From: Pseudomonadota bacterium
GTDB taxonomy: Bacteria > Pseudomonadota > Gammaproteobacteria > Burkholderiales > Thiobacteraceae
Assembly (NCBI GenBank): GCA_021812385.1
Contig: JAKANO010000011.1
Span: forward strand, 51,260-115,259
Length of the DNA stretch: 64,000 nt
Direction of reading: 5' to 3'
Made by a program: the position numbers and the translations under genes
The notes under the pieces: model-generated
What the model was told of the DNA's origin: nothing
The model's database searches: none
What the model saw: only the letters and a program-made list of their open reading frames with translations
Part shown: positions 7,002 through 15,913 of the stretch, one piece after another
Numbering within the stretch: position 1 is the first letter of the stretch
Layout of the letters: each line of letters begins with the position of its first letter

Positions 7002-9146
7002 CTATTGTTCTTTTGTTTTGCTGCGGCTTATCCTCTTGACCACCGCCACACCCTGAAGGTCTGGCCACCATTCAACCAAACGCGTTTTGATCCGAGATAA
7101 CACAGCATCTTTGCTCTGAATCGCGTGAAGCATATGATTGGGCACCTCAGTAAACGCATGATGTGCAAGTTGATCTGGAGATACACGGATGAAGTGAGTG
7201 ATGCTGACCGGGGAAATCGAGGCGCTGTGATGGCTGTCCAAGTCAAAAACGCAAATGAAAGAGTTGAGTGCCTGTGGCTTTTGTCCGTCGGCAATTTTGA
7301 ATCGCTTGATGTTCGAAGCCTCATCCTCAAGTTGAGGCGCCCCAAGGAAAGGTTGCCAGCTATCCCATACTGAACGGGGAAGCGCAAGCACAGTGCCGGC
7401 TGCCGCTCCTTGTCCTGAAAGTTTGAACTTCAGCATAATCTGATAGAAGGTGCGCTTAAACACGTTGGCGATGTTAGGTCCTTCAACGTTCTTGCCGGCC
7501 CATTCAGGTTTATTTTGTAGTGCCTCGGGGAAGCCCTTCTCGTGAAGGCGAAGGGCATCGCGAAGATTCGTTACTGCATGCTTGTACGATCCATGGAAGT
7601 CCATTGTCTGAATTTCCAGAATTCCATAGCGGGCAACATTGTATGCGCCATCCTCATATAAGACCTCAACAAGGGTCACATCGAAGGCCATCTCGGGTGA
7701 TCGCTCTGTGGCAATCACGGAGATTTCCCCTCCCAATTTGTCTTGGAAGAACAGGTAACCGCTACCAGTCTTCTTCACATCCGCCTTGAACTTCTCTAGC
7801 TCCCCCTCGTGCTTGAGCAGCGACACTGGCAACGGTTGCACATCTTTGTTGAGGCCAAAGATCAAAGCGCAGCCACGCTTCACTATCTCTGAGTCGATCA
7901 CCCGATATGGGCACACAAGCCAATCCTGCCGCGGCCCATTGCTGCTGCTACTAATTGTGCACACGCCGAGAGAATTCTCGTTCTTCACGCAATCTGTTCC
8001 GGTTTTTAGTATTCCTGTTAGGAAAGGACACTTACCGGCCTTCTTGCCAGTCAGCGCGCTAATGTCCATACGCACCATCGGATAGATGCGCTGGCCAAAC
8101 CACTCGCTGACAAAATTCCCCTTTGAATTAACCGCCCCTGCGCTGCTGTTTTCCTTCGCGCTCATTACCCCTCCTATTTTTTTCCGCGTTAGTTCGACAA
8201 ATTTATGCTGGGCGTCGAATCCAACGGCAATCCGGCCATGTCGCTTTGCCACCTCCAGAGCGCGGCCCGTTCCACAAAAAGGATCAAGAACTACCCCGCC
8301 CATAGGCGATGAAGTGAGGATACGGGGTTCTATTAGGGCGTGCGGGAACGTAGCCGTGTGCCCATCTTCACCGGGTGCCACGTTCACGCTCACTACATCA
8401 TTGTTACGACCCTCGGCATATTCGGGCCGGTAGTAATAAGACGCGCGGCCTTCCTTGGGCTTCTTTACAAAATGGAAGAAGTGTTCATGTGCTAGCTTGA
8501 GCCGGTCGCCTTCAGGCCGAGGAGTTGCATTTGGCTTGTACCAAATGAGATCGTTGCGCAGGATCCAACCTCGCTCTTGCATTGCAATGGCGAACCGCGA
8601 AGGGATTAGCAGTAGCTGCTTCTCCTGACGAATACCGCCCATCGGGGTTTTACGCCGATACCGGTGTTCATCGCCAAGCCCCTGACGGCCACCGTCACGA
8701 ATACTGCCCCATCTAGCAAAATACGTGTCACCAATGTTGATCCACAGATTGCCATCTTGCTTCAGCACGTCATATGCGCGTGTGAAGATATCGGCGAGGT
8801 GTGTCACATACCACTCTGGGTAGGGCTCTAAGCCGAGCAAACCTCCGTTTGAACGATACCACTCATAGCCAGGTGTCTGCGCACCGAATGCACGCACTGT
8901 CGCGATGTCGTTAAAGAAATCCCAGTTATGATTCAGCCCGTATTCCCTATGCCCCCAGTATGGAGGGCTTGTGATGATCAAATCTATCGAGTCATGTGGA
9001 AGTTGCGAAAACAAATAAAACGTGTCGCCTTCTAATACGAGGTCGTTCAAGTCCGCAGCTACCAGCTGTGGCAATTCAGAGCAAAGGGTAGATTTAGCGA
9101 AAGTTAGCAACACAAACTCGAGAAAAATATTGGGTGGGCGATTCAA
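7002..9146 (-). CDS. DNA methyltransferase fused to a NotI-like restriction endonuclease
   Basis: One 714-codon frame holds two enzymes. Residues 1-327 form an amino-methyltransferase with catalytic motif IV TSPPYW (59-64) before the AdoMet motif I DPFCGTG (288-294). This order is typical of beta-class enzymes, and the TSPPY form points to N4-cytosine methylation. Residues 328-714 match the NotI restriction endonuclease family. Four cysteines (373, 386, 396, 412) correspond to the NotI metal site. Candidate PD-(D/E)xK residues are D489, E511 and Q513 in the block LEIQTMDFHGSY, followed by EGPNIANVFKRTFYQ. There is no ATG start for the methyltransferase; TTG 9146 and a GTG near 9113 are candidates. 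The junction has its own Shine-Dalgarno and ATG (8165), so a separate 387-residue nuclease may also be made. The gene lies in an accessory region before nrdB. Confidence 0.85.
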   Translation of the reverse strand: MNRPPNIFLEFVLLTFAKSTLCSELPQLVAADLNDLVLEGDTFYLFSQLPHDSIDLIITSPPYWGHREYGLNHNWDFFNDIATVRAFGAQTPGYEWYRSNGGLLGLEPYPEWYVTHLADIFTRAYDVLKQDGNLWINIGDTYFARWGSIRDGGRQGLGDEHRYRRKTPMGGIRQEKQLLLIPSRFAIAMQERGWILRNDLIWYKPNATPRPEGDRLKLAHEHFFHFVKKPKEGRASYYYRPEYAEGRNNDVVSVNVAPGEDGHTATFPHALIEPRILTSSPMGGVVLDPFCGTGRALEVAKRHGRIAVGFDAQHKFVELTRKKIGGVMSAKENSSAGAVNSKGNFVSEWFGQRIYPMVRMDISALTGKKAGKCPFLTGILKTGTDCVKNENSLGVCTISSSSNGPRQDWLVCPYRVIDSEIVKRGCALIFGLNKDVQPLPVSLLKHEGELEKFKADVKKTGSGYLFFQDKLGGEISVIATERSPEMAFDVTLVEVLYEDGAYNVARYGILEIQTMDFHGSYKHAVTNLRDALRLHEKGFPEALQNKPEWAGKNVEGPNIANVFKRTFYQIMLKFKLSGQGAAAGTVLALPRSVWDSWQPFLGAPQLEDEASNIKRFKIADGQKPQALNSFICVFDLDSHHSASISPVSITHFIRVSPDQLAHHAFTEVPNHMLHAIQSKDAVLSRIKTRLVEWWPDLQGVAVVKRISRSKTKEQ
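8163..8183 (-). promoter_or_regulatory. Junction signal: A7 run, Shine-Dalgarno and internal ATG inside the RM fusion
   Basis: Reading the minus strand, seven A (8183-8177) are followed by AGGAGGGG (8175-8168) and, two bases on, ATG (8165). The ATG is in frame with both halves. If the run had six A, the methyltransferase would stop at once at a TAG and the nuclease would start at this ATG. With eight A the upstream frame would stop about 17 codons on. The site can therefore set fused versus separate translation by indel or slippage. Confidence 0.7.
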
Positions 9147-9204
9147 GACGACTAACCAAGGCCGGCACCTTTATTTCAAATATCGCGGTAGTCATATACC
9201 AACA

Positions 9205-9232
9205 AGAAGGCGCAGTTCCCCGCGCCTTCTTT
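9205..9232. terminator. Hairpin downstream of nrdB
   Basis: The inverted repeat agaaggcg (from 9205) / cgccttct (to 9230) has a short GC-rich loop. It lies just after the nrdB stop codon, read on the minus strand. The T run is clear only on the plus strand, so its strength for nrdB is uncertain. Confidence 0.5.
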
Positions 9233-9243
9233 AATTTCGCTGG

Positions 9244-10422
9244 TCAATCCCAACTCAAAGCCCCACCCGTCTGATACTCCGTCACTCGCGTCTCGAAGAA
9301 ATTCTTCTCCTTCTTCAAGTCCATCATCTCGCTCATCCACGGGAACGGGTTGGTCGCCCCGGCGTAGAGTTCGTCGAGGCCGATCTGTTGGCAGCGGCGG
9401 TTGGCGATGAAGCGCAGGTATTCCTTGAACTGGCTGGCGTTGAGGCCGAGCACGCCGCGCGGCATGGTGTCTTCGGCGTATTTGTATTCCAGTTCCACGC
9501 CTTTTTTGATCAGGCCGGCGATTTCTTTGCGGAAGTCGGCGGTCCATAGGTGCGGGTTTTCCATTTTGATGGTGTTGATGAGGTCGATGCCGAAGTTGCA
9601 GTGCATGGACTCGTCGCGCAGGATGTATTGGTATTGCTCGGCGGCGCCGGTCATTTTGTTTTGACGGCCCAGCGCCAGGATTTGCACGAAGCCGACGTAG
9701 AAGAAGATGCCTTCCATGATGCAGGCGAACACGATCAGGCTGCGCAGCAGTTTCTGGTCATTCTCCGGCGTGCCGGTTTTGAATTCCGGGTTGGTGAGGA
9801 TGTCGATGAAGGGCATGAGGAATTCGTCTTTGTTGCGGATGCTCGACACTTCGTGATAGGCGTTGAAGATTTCGCCTTCGTCCAGGCCCAGGCTTTCCAC
9901 GATGTATTGGTAGGCGTGGGTGTGGATCGCTTCTTCGAAGGCTTGGCGCAGCAGGTACTGGCGGCACTCGGGCGCGGTGATGTGGCGGTAAGTGCCGAGC
10001 ACGATGTTGTTGGCGGCCAAGGAATCGGCGGTGACGAAGAAGCCGAGGTTGCGCTTGACGATCAGGCGCTCGTCCTCGGTCAGACCGTTCGGGTCTTTCC
10101 AGGTGGCGATGTCGCGGCTCATGTTCACTTCTTGCGGCATCCAGTGATTGGCGCAGCCGTTCAGATATTTTTCCCAGGCCCATTTGTATTTGAAGGGCAC
10201 CAGTTGGTTGACGTCGGCGCTGCCGTTGATGATGCGCTTGTCTTCGACGCGCACGCGCTGGCTTTTCGCCTGTTCTTCGACTTCTTCGGCCATGGGGTTC
10301 AGTTTGAGGTGCGCAGCTGCGGCTTGGCGCATGATCTCTTCGTTTTGCGGGTTGTGTTGCGCCAGATTGCTGGTGCGGAACGGTTGCGGTACGGGCGAGA
10401 GGTCTTCTTCAAAATTCAGCAT
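9244..10422 (-). CDS. nrdB: Ribonucleotide reductase class Ia, beta subunit
   Basis: This 392-residue protein is the radical-bearing small subunit that, with NrdA, reduces ribonucleoside diphosphates to deoxy forms. The iron and radical site is visible in EEAIHTHAY (about residues 164-172): glutamate and histidine ligands with the radical tyrosine four residues after the histidine. A second ligand region lies in [10 protein letters not shown] and DESMHCNFG (about 235-275). Length and order fit the class Ia family. A GAGGAG ribosome site precedes ATG 10422. nrdA lies upstream on the same strand, but 208 repeat-containing bases separate them. Confidence 0.96.
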   Translation of the reverse strand: MLNFEEDLSPVPQPFRTSNLAQHNPQNEEIMRQAAAAHLKLNPMAEEVEEQAKSQRVRVEDKRIINGSADVNQLVPFKYKWAWEKYLNGCANHWMPQEVNMSRDIATWKDPNGLTEDERLIVKRNLGFFVTADSLAANNIVLGTYRHITAPECRQYLLRQAFEEAIHTHAYQYIVESLGLDEGEIFNAYHEVSSIRNKDEFLMPFIDILTNPEFKTGTPENDQKLLRSLIVFACIMEGIFFYVGFVQILALGRQNKMTGAAEQYQYILRDESMHCNFGIDLINTIKMENPHLWTADFRKEIAGLIKKGVELEYKYAEDTMPRGVLGLNASQFKEYLRFIANRRCQQIGLDELYAGATNPFPWMSEMMDLKKEKNFFETRVTEYQTGGALSWD

Positions 10423-10538
10423 CGGTATTACTCCTCTACAAATAAAGCTGTTATAGGTGGGCGGGATGACACGCCCTTTATTTCTCTTCCATCCTCCGCC
10501 CCTGTGTTGTCTGGGGGGAGTGTCTTGGTTTTTCTCCC

Positions 10539-10625
10539 TCTCCCTAGCCCTCTCCCACGAGGGGAGAGGGAACTGACGGAAGGGGGCTAATTGACTGACG
10601 CCTGAAGCCCGACGCCTGGCGCCTG
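10539..10625. repeat. Repeats in the nrdA-nrdB gap
   Basis: Two repeat types occur here. At about 10539-10571, ctccctctcc...ggggagaggg forms an inverted repeat of the type also found inside apbE (17782-17900). At 10597-10625, the units gacgcctg, agcccgacgcctgg and cgcctg match the repeats flanking the four-helix-bundle gene at 37500-37528 and 37900-37930. They separate two genes usually cotranscribed. Confidence 0.6.
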
Positions 10626-10630
10626 ATTTA

Positions 10631-13570
10631 CTACTGGCAAGACTCGCATTCGTCGAAACCGGGATCTCCGGGGCGCATGGTGCAGGCTTTGCCGACGATT
10701 TCCGGCTCGGGCAGGTTGGCGCTGCCGGACATCCCGGACATCATGGGCGCTCCGGCGGCGACGGCGCCGAGGCCGCCCATGCCGCCATGCGCGGGCACGG
10801 CATTCAGCTCGCCGCCCTTGCCGGTGGATTTCTCCGCCGAGGTAGCGCCCAGGGTGCGCAGGTAGTAGGTGGTTTTGAGGCCGCGCAACCAGGCCAGTTT
10901 GTAGGTCTCGTCGAGTTTCTTGCCCGATGCGCCGGCCATGTAGATGTTGAGCGATTGCGCTTGGTCGATCCACTTCTGGCGACGCGCAGCGGCTTCCACC
11001 AGCCATGCCGGTTCGACTTCGAAGGCGGTGGCGTAGAGCGCGCGCAGATCGGCCGGGATGCGGTCGATCTTGGACAGCGAGCCGTCGAAGTATTTCAGGT
11101 CGCCCACCATCACTTCGTCCCACATGCCCAAGGCTTTCAGGTCGTTGACCAGGTATTTATTGGCCACGGTGAATTCGCCGGAGAGGTTGGATTTCACGTA
11201 GATATTTTGGTAGGTGGGTTCGATCGAAGCCGAAACGCCGACGATGTTGGCGATGGTCGCGGTCGGTGCAATGGCGATGCAGTTGGAATTGCGCATGCCG
11301 ACTTGTTGAATGCGGCCGCGCAGCGAATCCCAATCCAGCGTGACGGAGTCGTTGTATTCCAAATAGCCGCCGCGCTCTTCGCCCAGGCGCTTGATGGAGT
11401 CGTGCGGCAGAATGCCTTGATCCCACAGCGAGCCGGTGAAGCTGCTATAACGGCCGCGCTCTTCCGCCAGCTCGGTCGAAGCCCAGTAAGCGTAATAGGT
11501 CACGGCTTCCATGGAGCGGTCGGCGAATTCCACGGCCTGCTCGGAGGAATACGGCACGCGCAATTCGTACAGGCAATCCTGGAAGCCCATGATGCCCATG
11601 CCCACCGGACGGTGCTTGAGGTTGGAGGTGCGCGCTTTCGGCACGGAGTAGAAGTTCACGTCGACGACGTTGTCCAGCATGCGCATCGCGGTGCGCACGG
11701 TGATTTGCAGTTTCTCGTGATCCAGCTTGCCGTCTTTCAGGTGATTCACCAGATTCACCGAACCCAGGTTGCACACGGCAATTTCCTGGTCGTTGGTGTT
11801 GAGGGTGATCTCGGTGCAGAGATTGGAGCTGTGCACCACGCCCACGTGCTGCTGCGGGTTGCGGATGTTGCACGGGTCTTTGAAGGTGATCCAAGGATGG
11901 CCGGTCTCGAACAGCATCGAGAGCATTTTGCGCCACATGTGGGTGGCGGAGGTTTTCTTGAACACTTTCATTTCGCCGCGTGCGGCTTTTTCTTCGTAGC
12001 CGATGTAAGCGCGCTCGAAGGCCTTGCCGAATTTGTCGTGCAGGTCGGGCACTTCGTTGGGCGAGAACAGGGTCCACTCGCCGTTTTCCATGACGCGCTT
12101 CATGAACAGATCGGGAATCCAGTTCGCGGTGTTCATGTCGTGGGTGCGGCGGCGGTCGTCGCCGGTGTTCTTGCGCAGCTCTAAAAATTCTTCGATGTCG
12201 AGGTGCCAGGTTTCCAGATAGGCGCATACCGCGCCCTTGCGCTTGCCGCCTTGGTTCACGGCGACGGCGGTGTCGTTCACGACCTTTAAGAAAGGAATCA
12301 CGCCTTGCGATTTGCCGTTGGTGCCCTTGATGTGGGAGCCCAGCGCGCGCACCGGCGTCCAGTCGTTGCCCAGGCCGCCGGCGAATTTTTGCAGCATGGC
12401 GTTTTCCTTGATCGCCTGATAGATGCCGTCCAGGTCGTCGGACACGGTGGTGAGGTAGCAGCTGGAGAGCTGGCTGTGCAGCGTGCCGGAGTTGAACAGC
12501 GTCGGCGTCGAGCTCATGAAGTCGAAGCTGGAGAGCACGTTGTAGAACTCGATGGCGCGCGCTTCGCGGTGGATTTCGTTCAGCGCCAGGCCCATGGCCA
12601 CGCGCATGAAGAAGGCTTGCGGCAGCTCGATGCGGTGATCTTCGATGTGCAGGAAGTAGCGGTCATATAAAGTTTGCAGGCCGAGGTAGCCGAATTGCAG
12701 ATCGCGCGAGGCGACCATGGCCTTGCCTAATACTTCCAGATCATATTGCGCCAGGCGCGGGTCGAGCAGTTCCGCCTGCACGCCTTGCTTGATGAAGCGC
12801 GGGAAGTATTCGGCATAGCGCGTGGCCATGTCGGCTTGCAGCACTTCTTCGCCCAGCACTTCCAGGCGGATGGTGTTGAGCAGCAGGCGCGCGGTGACTT
12901 GCGCGTAGGCCGGTTCTTTTTCGATCATGGAACGTGCGGCCAGAATGGTGCACTTGCGCACTTCTTCCATGGCCACGCCGTCATATAAGTCGCGCAGGGT
13001 GGCGTCGAGAATCGGCGCGCTGGCAACGACATCGCCCAGGCCGACGCAAGCTTCGTCGATCACGGCGCTGAGCCGGACCAGATCGAGGGCGCGGGTTTGG
13101 CCATTTTCGGTGACGCTAATGGTGCGCTCGTCGGCAGCCTGGGATTGTTTCTGCTGCGCGCGCTCTTGGGTGCGGCGCTCGCGGTACAACACATAGGCGC
13201 GGGCCACATCGTGCTCGCCGGAACGCATCAAGCTTAGCTCGACTTGATCTTGGATGTCTTCGATATGGAAGGTGCCGGCATTGGGCTGGCGCCGGATCAG
13301 CGCATTCACCACCAATTCCGTCAAACCTTCGACCATCTCGCGAATGCGCGCCGAAGCCGCGGCTTGCCCACCGTGGACCGCGATGAAGGCTTTGGTCATC
13401 GCAATCGAAATTTTGGACGGCTCGAACAGCACCACGCTGCCGTTGCGGCGGATGACTCTGTGTTCGGGGTAGCTGGTATCGGTGTTAGTGGGCACTGCGT
13501 TGTATTCGTATGAGTGGCCTTGCGAGGCGGAGTCCGGTGAGGATTTTGGGGTGCTGCTGGAAATCTGCAT
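10631..13570 (-). CDS. nrdA: Ribonucleotide reductase class Ia, alpha subunit with two ATP-cones
   Basis: This 979-residue catalytic subunit has two N-terminal ATP-cone domains (about residues 37-140 and 150-240), where ATP/dATP set overall activity. The barrel follows with the redox cysteine in SSCYLTT, the N-C-E catalytic triad in NLCTE and the partner cysteine in AVCNLGS. The C-terminal tail ends in CESCQ, the swinging pair that accepts electrons from thioredoxin or glutaredoxin. A GGAGG ribosome site precedes ATG 13570. A palindrome resembling an NrdR box lies about 75 bases upstream. Sequence after the second cone is ordinary for class Ia. Confidence 0.96.
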   Translation of the reverse strand: MQISSSTPKSSPDSASQGHSYEYNAVPTNTDTSYPEHRVIRRNGSVVLFEPSKISIAMTKAFIAVHGGQAAASARIREMVEGLTELVVNALIRRQPNAGTFHIEDIQDQVELSLMRSGEHDVARAYVLYRERRTQERAQQKQSQAADERTISVTENGQTRALDLVRLSAVIDEACVGLGDVVASAPILDATLRDLYDGVAMEEVRKCTILAARSMIEKEPAYAQVTARLLLNTIRLEVLGEEVLQADMATRYAEYFPRFIKQGVQAELLDPRLAQYDLEVLGKAMVASRDLQFGYLGLQTLYDRYFLHIEDHRIELPQAFFMRVAMGLALNEIHREARAIEFYNVLSSFDFMSSTPTLFNSGTLHSQLSSCYLTTVSDDLDGIYQAIKENAMLQKFAGGLGNDWTPVRALGSHIKGTNGKSQGVIPFLKVVNDTAVAVNQGGKRKGAVCAYLETWHLDIEEFLELRKNTGDDRRRTHDMNTANWIPDLFMKRVMENGEWTLFSPNEVPDLHDKFGKAFERAYIGYEEKAARGEMKVFKKTSATHMWRKMLSMLFETGHPWITFKDPCNIRNPQQHVGVVHSSNLCTEITLNTNDQEIAVCNLGSVNLVNHLKDGKLDHEKLQITVRTAMRMLDNVVDVNFYSVPKARTSNLKHRPVGMGIMGFQDCLYELRVPYSSEQAVEFADRSMEAVTYYAYWASTELAEERGRYSSFTGSLWDQGILPHDSIKRLGEERGGYLEYNDSVTLDWDSLRGRIQQVGMRNSNCIAIAPTATIANIVGVSASIEPTYQNIYVKSNLSGEFTVANKYLVNDLKALGMWDEVMVGDLKYFDGSLSKIDRIPADLRALYATAFEVEPAWLVEAAARRQKWIDQAQSLNIYMAGASGKKLDETYKLAWLRGLKTTYYLRTLGATSAEKSTGKGGELNAVPAHGGMGGLGAVAAGAPMMSGMSGSANLPEPEIVGKACTMRPGDPGFDECESCQ

Positions 13571-13641
13571 ATCTGTTGCTCCTCCATCGTTTTTTTCGAT
13601 TTATTGAGTAAAATGACGGGTTTACCGCCCGACCCTAAAAA

Positions 13642-13657
13642 CCACAACATGTTGTGT
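13642..13657. promoter_or_regulatory. NrdR-box-like palindrome upstream of nrdA
   Basis: The 16 bases ccacaacatgttgtgt contain a perfect 14-base palindrome (13643-13656). They match most positions of the NrdR consensus acacaatatattgtgt. NrdR represses ribonucleotide reductase genes, usually from paired boxes about 31 bases apart. A second box here (around 13673-13690) would be weak, so the assignment is tentative. Confidence 0.5.
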
Positions 13658-13954
13658 CTGCCGGGTAGCTTGAGGACTAATTCTAGTAACTTGGGTGAGG
13701 TGTTGCAACATATATTTCATGTTTTTTTATGGGGTGATAAAAAGCGTTAAAACAAGGAATTCGCGGCGCCTTATTCGGGTGTTGGTGTCCGGAATTGGGC
13801 TGGAATCGGGCCGAAATCGGGTAAGATCGAGGGGCATTTTAGCGGCTGAGAATGGCATAAATATGAAGGGCGGCCCATCTCTCGGGTGGCAGCCGTGGGG
13901 ATGCTCGAATGTGTTTCCTATGATGCAGTTTTAAACAAGGGCTTTATAAAAATA
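13658..13954. other. Intergenic region between divergent nrdA and purU
   Basis: This should hold the promoters of both genes. A 10-base palindrome tgttgcaaca lies at 13701-13710. No convincing small gene was seen; open frames reaching into purU from 13695 and 13886 lack ribosome sites. Confidence 0.4.
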
Positions 13955-14809
13955 ATGAAACAAACCGCCACACTCTTAATTAGCTGTCCCGACCAAAAAG
14001 GCCTGGTGGCGGCGATTGCCGACTTTTTATTGCAGCACGACGCCAATATCCTGCATGCCGACCAGCATCAAGACGCCGAATTAAAACTATTCTTAATGCG
14101 CGTGGAATGGGATCTGGCCGGATTTAAACTGGATACCGCCGCTTTCGATCCGGCATTTCAGCCCATCGCCGAAAAATTTCAGATGAATTGGCGCTTGGCG
14201 CTTTCCACCACCCGGCCCAAGTTGGCGATCTTCGTATCGAAATACGATCATTGTTTGGCGGATTTGCTGTACCGCCATCAAGCCAACGAATTGCATTGCG
14301 AGATTCCGCTGATTGTCAGCAACCATGCGGATACGCGCTGGATGGCCGAAGCCTACGGCATCCCGTTCCAGCATGTGGAAGTGTTGAAAGACGTGAAGCT
14401 GGAAGCGGAGCGCGATCAACTCGCCTTGCTGCGCCATCACCATATCGATTTCATCGTGCTGGCGCGCTACATGCAGGTGCTGTCGCCGGAATTCATCCGC
14501 CACTTCCCGAACCGCATCATCAATATCCACCATTCCTTCCTGCCCGCCTTCCACGGCGCGCGGCCGTACCACCGGGCGTTTCAGCGCGGCGTCAAACTCA
14601 TCGGCGCGACCAGCCACTACGTGACCGAGACCCTGGACGACGGCCCGATTATCGAGCAAGACGTGGCGCGCATTTCGCACCGCGATCAAATCGACGATCT
14701 GGTGCAGAAGGGCGCCGACCTGGAGAAGATCGTGCTGTCGCGCGCGGTGCGCTGGCATGTGGAGAACCGGGTGCTGGTGTATGCGAATAAGACGGTGGTG
14801 TTCGATTGA
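13955..14809 (+). CDS. purU: Formyltetrahydrofolate deformylase
   Basis: This 284-residue enzyme hydrolyses 10-formyl-tetrahydrofolate to formate and tetrahydrofolate, balancing one-carbon pools. Residues 1-80 form an ACT regulatory domain (LLISCPDQKGLVAAIADFL). The remainder is a formyltransferase fold with the catalytic block NIHHSFLPAFHGARPYHRAF (about residues 193-212) and the aspartate in DDGPIIEQDV. ATG 13955 was chosen because the ACT domain starts there; an upstream extension to 13886 has no family support. The ribosome site is weak (AAGG some 16 bases before). Confidence 0.93.
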   Translation: MKQTATLLISCPDQKGLVAAIADFLLQHDANILHADQHQDAELKLFLMRVEWDLAGFKLDTAAFDPAFQPIAEKFQMNWRLALSTTRPKLAIFVSKYDHCLADLLYRHQANELHCEIPLIVSNHADTRWMAEAYGIPFQHVEVLKDVKLEAERDQLALLRHHHIDFIVLARYMQVLSPEFIRHFPNRIINIHHSFLPAFHGARPYHRAFQRGVKLIGATSHYVTETLDDGPIIEQDVARISHRDQIDDLVQKGADLEKIVLSRAVRWHVENRVLVYANKTVVFD

Positions 14810-14830
14810 GCGGAGCGGCTCGCGCTAGCC

Positions 14831-15877
14831 ATGGCTAAGGGTTTCGTGCTTTCTTATAGTTCCGCGGCGGCGCGGCATCGCCAAGTGCTGTGGAGCGACG
14901 CAGCGGGGACGCCGCCGCCTATCCCGGCTTTTTCTCCGCTGGCGCTGATCGACTTGCCGCTGGCGACCTTCAAGCAACAACTGGTGCCGCTGCATTTGGG
15001 GCGTTTCTATCCGGCGCGCGTGCTGACGGTATACGCCGACATGCCGGGCGATATGTTTCGCGTGATCGGCTTGGATGCGCTGGGCTTTCGCGCCGATTTC
15101 AATCATCCCCTGGCTCAGGCGGCCGTGGAAAGTGGCTTGCTGCAACTCGAAGGCGCGCGCGCCGGCTCCACGCCGGCGACGGAACTGCTGCGCTGGGGCG
15201 GGGTGGAGTTGCCGTTAAGTGGAGGCGCGACGGATTTTCAGGATGCGGATGCGTTCGCGCGCGAGGACGAGGCGGAAGACCGCGAGTTCTATGAAACGCC
15301 GCGCATGCTGCTGCATGTGGATCAAGTGTGCGCGCAACGCATCATGGCGTTTTATGGCGATCATCTTGCGCCAGGCGAGCCGGTGCTGGATTTGATGGCG
15401 GCCTGGCGTTCGCATTTGCCGGAATTCGTCGGGCCGGTCACGGGCTTGGGCATGAATCCGCAGGAGATGAGCGACAATCCGCAATTGCAATCCTGGAATT
15501 GCCTCGACCTCAACGCCGATCCGCAATTGCCGTATCAAGACGCGTCCTTCGCGGCCGTGGTGAACACCGTGTCCTTCGAATACCTGACGCAACCGGTGGC
15601 GCTGTTGCGCGAGGTGCGGCGCATCCTCAAGCCGCAAGGAAAATTATTGATCACCTTCTCCAACCGTTTTTTCCCGCCCAAGGCCATCATGCTGTGGAAG
15701 CGCTTGCATCCGGTGGAACGCTTGGCCTGGGTGGTGCAATGTTTGCAGGCTGCGGGCTTTACGGAGATTGAAACGCTGGTCGAGCGCGGTTTGCAGCGCG
15801 ATCCCAACGACCGCTATGCCGAGCAATTCAAGGAAATGGACCCGTTGTTCGCGCTGTGCGCGCGCAAACCAAGTTAG
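14831..15877 (+). CDS. SAM-dependent methyltransferase with SlyD-like N-terminal segment
   Basis: This 348-residue protein has a class I methyltransferase domain at about residues 165-345: an AdoMet-binding start PVLDLMAAWRSHLP, then LDLNADPQLPYQDASF, and VRRILKPQGKLLITFSNR. The substrate is unknown. Upstream, GFRADFNHPLA (about residues 80-90) matches the DFNHPLAG signature of SlyD/FKBP-type peptidyl-prolyl isomerases, suggesting a remnant or fusion of that domain. It starts 21 bases after purU and is probably cotranscribed. Confidence is high for the methyltransferase domain and low for the isomerase relation. Confidence 0.75.
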   Translation: MAKGFVLSYSSAAARHRQVLWSDAAGTPPPIPAFSPLALIDLPLATFKQQLVPLHLGRFYPARVLTVYADMPGDMFRVIGLDALGFRADFNHPLAQAAVESGLLQLEGARAGSTPATELLRWGGVELPLSGGATDFQDADAFAREDEAEDREFYETPRMLLHVDQVCAQRIMAFYGDHLAPGEPVLDLMAAWRSHLPEFVGPVTGLGMNPQEMSDNPQLQSWNCLDLNADPQLPYQDASFAAVVNTVSFEYLTQPVALLREVRRILKPQGKLLITFSNRFFPPKAIMLWKRLHPVERLAWVVQCLQAAGFTEIETLVERGLQRDPNDRYAEQFKEMDPLFALCARKPS

Positions 15878-15913
15878 CGGCACTGTCCTCCCGCGAGCGG
15901 GAGGACAGTGCCG
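15878..15913. terminator. Perfect hairpin between convergent genes
   Basis: A 17-base arm (15878-15894) is exactly complementary to 15897-15913, so a very stable hairpin fills the entire gap between the stop codons of the methyltransferase and the porin gene. No T run follows on either strand, so it may act as a transcription block or an RNA-end stabiliser rather than a classic terminator. Confidence 0.65.

Noticed and set aside
10787..12184. Long plus-strand open frame (465 codons)
   Set aside because: It is antisense to nrdA and histidine/glycine/valine-rich with no family pattern.
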